Shown piece by piece: positions 56,502 through 64,000 of a stretch of DNA of 64,000 nt. The position numbers and the translations under genes were made by a program. The notes under the pieces were generated by a model that was not told where the DNA came from, ran no database searches, and was given only the letters and a program-made list of their open reading frames with translations. Source of the stretch: Heracleum sosnowskyi (lineage: Eukaryota; Streptophyta; Magnoliopsida; Apiales; Apiaceae); the NCBI GenBank assembly GCA_030848705.1, contig CM061244.1, forward strand, positions 45,363,190-45,427,189, read 5' to 3'. Numbering within the stretch: position 1 is the first letter of the stretch; each line of letters opens with the position of its first letter.

Positions 56502-57551
56502 TGTTGGTCCTTGACTATTGCAGAAGGGGGGGGGGGGGGTTTAATGCAATACTGATAAAACTCAATTTACGTTTCAACAACTAAAACCAAGATTAAGGAT
56601 TATCAGTTTATCATATGCAAACACAAGTAGACACACGAGTAATTCTCACAAAATAAATCTTTTATTTATTTTGCAATGGGTTGCTACAACCTCAAGAAAA
56701 TGTTTGTTTTCTTGAGCTTCAGTTTCTCGAGTTGTGTTACAGAATGAATTGAGAGATAGACTAAGAAGGCTAAACCTATCACTTTCAATCACGGGTCTTG
56801 TGAAGCTGATGTCATTTTCAAGTGGCAGCTTCTTACAATTTGCCTGCCCGTGATTGTTTCCTAAATTGCTATACAGACAGCTTATCAATACATTACAAAG
56901 CAATCTAGAAACATTCTATTTTAAGCTAACATAATTCAGTAGATGTAGATTTGTCATACTCTGGAATTGGTGAGCTTTGTCATGTGATCTCTCAAGCTTC
57001 AGTCGTAGTCTTGCAGACCTGTTACAGTGTTGGGATACTGCAACACGCCTGTTTCTTGAACATCCAGACTGTCACGAGTTTGACTGGGTTGTTTACCAAT
57101 ACAAATGTTATCCCTTCATGACAGTATCCTGATGGCAAAGCTTGTTGTCACAGGAGTGTGCTTTTGGTGACAGTAAGAAATCCCCGCTAAAGATGCTGTC
57201 AGGATTTCCAAGCTTGCTGTCAGGCTAAGGTAAAGTTGCTGTCAGAGGGCTTCCGCCAATGTTGCTGTCAGAGTGAATGTACTGTCGTGACTCGCAACAT
57301 GTTGTTTACAAGTAACCTTACTGTCAGCGCTGTGACAGTAATCTTTATTCCTGCTGTTCATCTTGAGTACTTCTCGAGGCTTGAACAAATAAATGAACTT
57401 CTACCAAGATGCACTAGAATCTTATTTGTACTGAATAAAACGGTTACAAAGACATACTCTGGCTGTGACAGTATGTTCATACTTAATAAGAATTAAGCAA
57501 GTAAAGTGTCTAGTAAAGTTGTCTCATAGTTATCACCCATAAATCCTAACA
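56502..57551 (-). repeat. E1 5' LTR
   Basis: In minus orientation it begins TGTTAGGATTTATGG and ends GGACCAACA. It is followed after one base by the primer-binding site. It carries many TGACAG/CTGTCA motifs (see findings) and a long C-run near its 3' end, seen as G-run 56527-56539 on the plus strand. Confidence 0.95.
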
Positions 57552-57556
57552 TAAAA

Positions 57557-58680
57557 TTTTAAATACGCGAGCCATATTATAGATTTTTGGTCGACCAACT
57601 ATTTAGACTTTCAGCGATTTAAAAGTGTGATTGATCTAAAAACATAAATATTAAAAGAAACTAAAATAATTGAATTTATTTTTAAAAAAATGACAACTCC
57701 AAAAATAGGATTTATGTTGTATATATAAAAAATAACATAATTATATTCAATATAAAATGAAAAAAGATATGTTTTTTTGAATTATAATTATTACAAAATT
57801 GTAATAATTATTAGCAATGACCAATTAGACTATAACTCGGTAATATGAATTTTATATAGTATACTAAATTGATCAAACAATCAGCATAATATATGATAGT
57901 TGAGTTATAACATATACTTAGATCAACCTATGATGAAATCAAAAAGTTTCATCTTAGATATTATGTTGATGCACAGTCATTAAGGTATTCTAATCATAAT
58001 TTACATTGATCAAAATATTTGTAAATATTCAAGTTGAGTTCAAAAATAATTCATATTATAAGATAAAAAATGTTTCAATTTACCAAAATTTTAAAATAGA
58101 ATTTCGATATTGTGTAATAAATTTTAGACTAAAACTAAACATTTGAGTTTAAAAATGTAAAAATATGTACGTAATATATAAAAAAAATGAGCTATACACC
58201 GCAAGGATGACTTTCACATAATATTAATAGTTTCATAATATGTTTTCGCATTACATATATATCGATTTTTTATAAATGTACTATAACTAACTAAGTTAAA
58301 ATCACGTTACCTATGTTATATATTGACAATTTTCAAAAATATTTATTTATTTTATACTCAAATGTTCAATTTGATAAAGTTTCGTCATCAAAAACCATAT
58401 TATTTATATACTCAAATGTTCAATTTGATAAAGTTCATATCACGTCATCGAAAATCATATTAATATTTTAGCAATTAAATCTAATCATGCGATCATTATC
58501 GTATGGATATTTATCCAAATTTTATGAAATTTAATCATATTACAAAAATACTATTAAAATATGAGATAAAATCGAAATATTATCTTTTCGAATTTTAAAT
58601 TACAAAATTATCTCAATATATAAACAATTTCGGGCGAGAAATTATTGCAGTGTCGTGCCTCGCACGGGCTTTTACGCTAG
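57557..58680 (+). mobile_element. 3' part of Helitron-like copy 2
   Basis: Homologous to 1-370 plus 1063-1640 without the retroposon. It ends with the hairpin remnant and CTAG at 58677-58680. It continues the sequence left of E1 (before 2609) across the TAAAA target site. Confidence 0.65.
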
Positions 58681-59998
58681 TTTTTATTGATCTCTCTACG
58701 ATAACACCATATTTTCTTTTGTCGCGATAACACTATTAATTCATTTAGTAGAGATTTTTCTTGGTCAAATTGATTAATTTTGAAATATAAATTACATATA
58801 TAATATATTGAATATAATTAATGAAAAAAATATTATAAAAAAGTATATATAAATTATTATAACGTACATTTTTTAGATTTGAAAAAATGTAAGTCAATAA
58901 TTTTTAAAAATTAGTCAAAGTTCAGTCCGTTTGATCAAGAAAAATCAAACAAGTTTGAGTGGGACAAAGCCTGTTTGAGTGGGAGAGTGAGAGTATTATT
59001 TTTGTAATTTTTGCAATAAGCGAGAGAGAAAGAGGAGTTGACCAAGCTGATTGATGTCATGAGCTGTAGCTTGGACTTATTTTCTATGGATTTGTACAAC
59101 GGCAAGCTAGGAGTAGCCTTTCCTAGTTTATGTTTTTCTTTTTTGAAGCTTTTCCTAGTTTATGTTTAACAAAACAATTTTTGCTTTCTACAATCCTGCT
59201 ACCTCATTCTTCACATACTCTACTTTGCTCATGTTTAAATATTTATAATTAAAATTTTAAAAAACAATAATCATATTTACATCCAGCTTACAAATATGTT
59301 GTATTAATTTGCATGATCCAATGAAATTTTCATATATGCACATACAACACCTTTCCAGAACTTAACATTGTCTCAGCAAGGTTCATGCTTCAATTTTAAA
59401 GTTGATATTACTAGCTGGGAAATAACTTTTATGAGGTATTAATAGACAGGGAGGGTTCAAATTTGTTACTTGCAAACCTAACTGCAGTTAATAAACATTG
59501 CCTTAAGTTCTGAGACTTGTAATTTTGGCAGAGATCATAATTTTTTGTTGAGGTAACTTTGTTCAAATTTGAGTCGGACAGAATTCCCAGAACAGAAGAA
59601 TGGCAGCAGCCAGCAGAAAAAGGGCCTGCATATGATGCAGATTATATGTGAATTAAGCAGAGCTTTGGATCATATTTATGGAAATCAGACGCACAAATTT
59701 TCAGTTATGTTAAAATAACAGGTATGTGCTCAGATCCCCAGAGCTTGCAGCAACTTCACATAAATACTGCATTCAACAATGTAACCCCTGCTGCAGTATT
59801 CAGCATACATGCGATAGGGGAAAGCATCACCATTCTTAAGTAGCAAACACATTTACGATGAATAGCTCTTCACCTCAGTTTCAGATTCTAATGCGCTTTA
59901 TCAGGGCCATGTGTGTGTATACATAATTATAGATATCTGTCTTTTTTGTTGGCGCAACGTGGAGGTGTAATTGATTATGCTGAGCTCTGTACTGCAAT
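58681..59998. other. Intergenic, AT-rich; probable 3'UTR of the kinase gene at its right end
   Basis: I see no gene or repeat here. The part nearest 59998 probably includes the 3'UTR of the minus-strand kinase, but no polyadenylation site can be fixed. Confidence 0.5.
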
Positions 59999-62139
59999 TT
60001 ATATCTCCTCAATTTGTGTAGTCGCTTTTCTCATGTCCAGTCGTTGATCTGGATTACTATCCGAACAAGCTACACCTATTTGAAGGAGCCGTTGCATCTG
60101 CCCAACTGCACTATTATCATTGACAATCTCTGGATCAAGCAATTCAGTTTCTCTTCCCTCAACAACTGCGTTTCTTACCCATTCAACTACATCAATTCCA
60201 CCGCTACCATGGTTGAGATATTGTGTTGGAAATTTCCCTGTGATGATCTCAAGAATGACAATTCCTAGACAGTAAACATCACATTTTGGAGAGACTTGAT
60301 GACCTTGTGAAATTTCCGGAGACTTGTAGGCAAATACTTGAGTTACTTGGTTGTTCGAGGTTAAAGTATTTACCCCGAAATCTACTAGTAATGGGTCGTA
60401 GTCGGAGGCTATAAGAACATTGCTTGATTTAAGATTACCATGAGGCAACGCTGAAGAAGCATACTGTGTGTGAAGCAAATCCAGTCCTCGAGCAATCCCT
60501 TTGATTATTTTTAATCGTGCAGGCCAATTGAGGTCCGCATGGGTTGGTCCCCTGTCACCTGCATATTTAAGATTACATCATTATGAATAGCTCATCTTAA
60601 ATGTAAATAACGAATTTAACAATTGGAAAGCCATGCCAAACGTTTAGGACTACTACCACAAAACTGAAAAATATATGTAAAAAAAAAAGAAGAACAATTG
60701 AGTGGAAGAAATAAACTATAGAGTCTATGCGTACCATGCAAGATATAGAGTAAACTGCCTTTAGGTACAAACTCAGAAACCAACAATGTTTCTTCATTGC
60801 GATAATGGTAGGCAAGCGGTGCCAGAATGTTGGGATGTCTTATTGCAGACATTTTTCTAATCTCTGCATCAAATACATTCTTCTCAATCTTTTTTAAACT
60901 TTTAATCCTTTTTACCACCAATGTAAATCCATCAGGCATTATAGCCTTATATGATGAGGACCCCATTGTACCATTACCAAGAACCTCAGCATTTGCCCTC
61001 ATTAAATCCTCCAACCCAAACACACCATTCTTCTCATTCACAACCACTAAATCTCCAAGTCTGCGCTTGGCACTTCTATTTGTAGACCGTGCCTTTTGAG
61101 CTGTGGTGCCTTTCTGAGTTGACACTGATCTACTCTGGTTTGACACTAAAGACTGTTCTATATCTTTACCATCTCCATCAAATGCAACTGATTCCATAGA
61201 TACCTCCAGATTATCTTTCTGAAAAGCATCTTCGTTTTCTTGGCGACGTTTCATTACAAGAATTACAAATCCCATAATCACAAGAATCAGCACACACAGT
61301 GACATGAGCCAGAAAGCTATTTTTTTATTAGATTTGCTATTTGAACCTGTTGGTGATGATGATGGCCCCGGCCCCGGCCCCGGCCCCGGCCCCGGCCCCG
61401 GCCCCGGCCCCGGCCCCGCCGCACCTTCCTCACATTCTTTACCTAATTGTTTTCCACAGAGCCCCTTGTTTCCAGCAAATGAACTCTCGTTGAATTTAGA
61501 CAAAGCTGAAGGAATCTCCCCAGTCAAATTATTATTAGATACATTGAGTGACACCAAACTTTGTTGCTTAAACTCGGGTATTTTCCCAGAAAATTGATTA
61601 TCATTTAAATGTACTGATATGAGGGAAGAAATTTGTGTCAGCGACAATGGAATTTCACCAGTGAAATTATTGTTGGAGAGCCATAATTTCTTGAGTGACC
61701 CCATTCCCTTGAAATAATCAGATGGAATTTTACCCGAAAACTGATTATTAGCCAAGTACACAGCTTTCAAAGAACCCAGTTTATTAATTTCCGGGATTGG
61801 ACCTTGAAAAGAATTATCGGAAATGCTCATGCTTCTAAGGTTAGGAATTTTTTCCAAAGCATCAACATCTAATTTACCAGAAAGTCCTAATGTTCCGAGA
61901 TGAACACCGGTGACCTTCCCATTCTCACAAACAAGGCCAAGCCATTGTTTACCTTTGTCACAAGGTTCCGTTTCGGATTTCCAAGAATTAAGAATCTCAT
62001 TGTTTTTGAAAGATTTCTTGAGCTGCAACAATGCACTTGAGTCCGTGTTGGTAGATTGAGCTAAAATTAGAGGGAGATTGAAGAAAAAAATGCAAAAGAA
62101 AAGAAGAGGAATGCGGTGGACTTTGGCATTGGCCATCAT
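59999..62139 (-). CDS. LRR receptor-like kinase, pollen-receptor-kinase (LRR III) type; two exons
   Basis: Exon 1 is 62139-60735, the intron 60734-60559 (GTACGC...TGCAG, 176 bp), exon 2 60558-59999, giving 654 residues. The start is the Met-Met at 62139 because a signal peptide (residues 1-27, ending LILAQ) follows; an upstream in-frame Met at 62211 would bury it. Domains are an LRR N-cap at about 31-71 (with WKSETEPC and WLGLVC), about five LRRs (80-215), and a (GP)9 run at about 242-259. A membrane span follows at about 274-296. The kinase domain runs from about 375 to 640, with a loop LGNGTMGSSSYKA, Lys in VVKRIK, HGNLKSSN instead of HRDLKxxN, DFG, and SPE. Loss of the catalytic Asp suggests a pseudokinase, as in many LRR III members. 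It would act at the plasma membrane; PRK-like proteins sense pollen-tube peptides. The orthologue is not determined. Confidence 0.92.
60559..60734 (-). other. Intron of the LRR receptor-like kinase gene
   Basis: GT donor after exon-1 CATG, AG acceptor before GTGACAGG. Splicing restores the reading frame (His-Gly-Asp-Arg) across the kinase domain. The open frame running into it (RLYSLFLP) is intronic. Confidence 0.85.
61364..61417 (-). repeat. (GGGGCC)9 hexanucleotide repeat, coding Gly-Pro
   Basis: Nine perfect units of GGGGCC on the coding strand lie just outside the membrane span of the kinase. They encode alternating Gly-Pro. Confidence 0.97.
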
Positions 62140-62420
62140 AGTTGAACCATGCATGCAAAAATGCAGGTTGAATGTGAGAAGGTGGTTCATCACAGTATCT
62201 AATAATTTCAAAATTGGTTGACCATAAGATTCTCTTGTGATTTGACCAAGTCAAGTGAAAACCCGTCATTCTCGTTGCTTAGATATTCAATTGAATTACC
62301 TGTAATTACAATATTTGCTACGTCATCTTAGCAAAACAAAATACCACACTGTCATGCTTTTTAAATGAGTTGCTAAATTCTAATGAGCCCGGCACAACTA
62401 TTTCAATTTTCAACCTATAT
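62140..62420 (-). promoter_or_regulatory. Upstream region of the kinase gene
   Basis: This should hold the 5'UTR and core promoter of the minus-strand kinase. I see no unambiguous TATA box at a fixed distance. Confidence 0.3.
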
Positions 62421-62670
62421 ACTTTTTCTGTCCGTCCCCCTAAGTTCTTTACATCGGAACCGAGCTCGACACGCATTTTAAGACTCTTATAAAATATATT
62501 TTTATAAATTATTTTAAATATTTTTTTCTTCTGAATAAAAGTATAATATTTAAATTTTTATTTAGAAAAAGAAAATTTTGAAAATAAGTTGTAGAATTAT
62601 ACTTTATTGGAACCTTAAAATGCGTGTCAAATATAAAAAAACTGTAAAGAAATTAGGGGACAAAGTGAGG
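62421..62670. mobile_element. Small terminal-inverted-repeat element (Stowaway/MITE-like)
   Basis: The left end ACTTTTTCTGTCCGTCCCCC pairs with the right end GGGGACAAAGTGAG. Inner arms also pair: GACACGCATTTTAAG (around 62470) with CTTAAAATGCGTGTC (around 62616). A 250-bp foldback with an AT-rich core and no coding. The TCCGTCCC start recalls Stowaway, but a clean TA duplication is not visible. Confidence 0.6.
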
Positions 62671-64000
62671 ACATGAATATCAACCCGGCTCATAAAGCTA
62701 ATCCTGGGATCTGCCGTCTGCGTATATAATTCACCACTGGGCCCAACTAGTACTTTGTAATGTATTGTCTACCGGCCCAAGTGGCAGGTTTAGTAGCCCA
62801 AAATTTTGCTATTTAGTAATAAAAAAGAATTTTTAAGTTTTTCGCAAGGTAGCGTTTTGTGAAAATTTTAGTGGATGGAAACAAATTAGAGTTTTGACTA
62901 AATAAATAGGGTGCTGAAATTTGGATTCAATTGGCTAATTTTGAAAAAGCTCACTGAAGGAATATTTCTAGTTAGATGATTGTTTATGTGTCAAGTTAAA
63001 CCACAAACAGATGATTTAAATAACTATTTATCAACCAATTTTATTCAAAATAATTAAATTCAATCATTTAGTCAAAACATGTTTATTAAAACAACTAATA
63101 CAATTCGTTATCGCTAACAACAAACTGCTAATTACCAAATAGGATCATTGTCAATGATGTTATTGTCATTTTAGTTTTTATAATTCCTTTTATTCGAATT
63201 ACAAGTGATATTCTTGTATTACATTTCATGTTTATACGTTCTGTTATCTAGACGTTCAAATGTTAAAATTTAAGGGTATCACATGTAAAAGTCAAGAAAG
63301 TAATTATATAAGCTGACATTCAATTAGGAAAAGGGTATGATGGGGAATATTTTCTAAACATTTTTTTGAAGTTTTGGATGTGATTTGGTTCAAATTTTTG
63401 ATGGATGACGTTTTGATATGAAAAATATTGTTACGGTTGTTAAAAGTTACACAACCCATTAAATGTGTCCATTCCTATTAGGAGTAGCCTCCAAGACACC
63501 TAAATCTAAAAAAAATCAGCTTTCTATAATGAGGATCTAAATCCTAATCCTAGACTCTCAACACCTATATATAAAGGGTCCGACTCCTCATTCATAAGAG
63601 GAACATTTTTGGACTCATGCTCCATATGTCACAATGCCAAATATTAATTTTTTATGCAACAAAACTTATTATGCAACCAAAGATGATTCCAATTATTAAA
63701 TTTTTATAAGTTGTATTTGTGGTTGATTTTGGTTGATGCAATTGCAGATATGGTTGCAAAAGTTGCAGACCATATTTTTGCAAATATGTTGGTATTTTTG
63801 CAAAATATTTAAAAAAGATATAGTATTTTTGCAAAAAAGTTTATGTGATTGGGTATTTCTGAAAAAAGCGCAAATAAATAAGTAAGAGTTTGTCCATAAT
63901 ATTTTTGGTAAAATAGGGGTTTTAGTAAGAAACAACAGAAAAAGTAACATGATTTAGTTGAAAAGGGTAATTGTGTGATATTTTTGAAAAATAAAATGAT
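62671..64000. other. Intergenic, AT-rich, no gene seen
   Basis: GGCCCA motifs occur near 62739 and 62774, as in plant promoters. A good TATA sequence lies at 63566-63575. Several TATTTTTGCAAA repeats lie between 63755 and 63840. No coding region is supported. Confidence 0.5.
63566..63575 (+). promoter_or_regulatory. Isolated TATA box candidate
   Basis: TATATATAAA is followed by GGGTCCGACTCCTCATTC. Sequence and spacing resemble a core promoter of an LTR relic or of a gene beyond the window. No ORF follows within the window. Confidence 0.35.

Larger units (their letters stand above)
2609..57551 (-). mobile_element. E1: outer Ty1/copia (SIRE/Maximus-like) LTR retrotransposon, host of all nested insertions
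   Basis: The LTRs at 2609-3659 (3') and 56502-57551 (5') share TGTTGG...CTAACA ends and are flanked by a perfect 5-bp TSD TAAAA (2604-2608 and 57552-57556). On the minus strand the order is 5' LTR, PBS, gag, pol, small acidic ORF, aORF, polypurine tract, 3' LTR. The aORF is split by the hAT-type MITE (44632-45374) and by E2 (4216-43866). E1's own sequence occupies 2609-4215 and 43867-57551 apart from the MITE. By eye the LTRs differ at about 20 sites in 1,050 bp. Gag, Pol and aORF all carry stops or frameshifts, so it is not autonomous. Confidence 0.95.

Noticed and set aside
63652..63950. Short minus-strand frames at the right end
   Set aside because: AT-rich, no domain, composed of repeated TTTTGCAAA-like words.

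Overview
This window looks like a repeat-rich eudicot nuclear genome. The evidence is nested Ty1/copia LTR retrotransposons with the plant-type primer-binding site, Helitron-like ends, a hAT-type MITE, and one intron-containing host gene for a plant LRR receptor-like kinase. The species cannot be fixed from sequence alone. An asterid, possibly Apiaceae, is a guess.

Layout. Positions 1-1640 are a Helitron-like copy ending in a hairpin plus CTAG, with a poly(A)-tailed retroposon inside it (382-1050). A second Helitron-like copy probably runs head-to-tail from about 1641 to 58680, split by a roughly 55-kb block of nested LTR retrotransposons (2609-57551). The nesting can be read from target-site duplications (TSDs). 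E1 (minus strand, 2609-57551, TSD TAAAA) is the outer element. E2 (plus strand, 4216-43866, TSD ACTTG) is the same family and sits in E1's extra ORF. E3 (plus strand, LTRs at 6276 and 16887, TSD AGAAG) sits in E2's gag and is followed by a partial re-duplication of E2 gag. E4 (15211-16226, TSD GCCAT) is a solo LTR inside that duplication. E5 (minus strand, 23423-37310) lies between E2's pol and extra ORF; it carries two full LTRs plus a second partial 3' internal region. A 743-bp hAT-type MITE (44632-45374, TSD CTTGACAG) also splits E1's extra ORF. By eye the LTR pairs differ by about 2% (E1, E2), 1% (E3) and 0.4% (E5), matching the nesting order.

Each retrotransposon encodes a Gag with a CCHC knuckle and a Pol in the copia order protease-integrase-RT-RNase H. 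All also have, between pol and the 3' LTR, a long additional ORF (aORF, about 1,500-1,700 codons in E1, E2 and E5; a remnant in E3). This is the arrangement of the SIRE/Maximus (Sirevirus) lineage, but I see no convincing envelope features. Every element has at least one disabling lesion; the Gag ORFs of E3 and E5 are open.

The most striking signal is a family-specific short motif. It is GACAGYA/TRCTGTC in E1/E2 and TCAACGRWA in E5. It is clustered in the LTR and repeated again inside coding linkers of Gag and the aORF, in Pol of E5, and in the pol-aORF spacer. Two unrelated motifs occupy matching positions in two families, which suggests a cis-recognition system, perhaps read by an element-encoded protein. 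E3 has a third motif, GGTCATAC, in its LTR only.

The right end (58681-64000) is host DNA. It holds a minus-strand, two-exon LRR receptor-like kinase of the pollen-receptor-kinase type (59999-62139) with a pseudokinase-like catalytic loop and a coding (GGGGCC)9 tract, and a small terminal-inverted-repeat element upstream of it.
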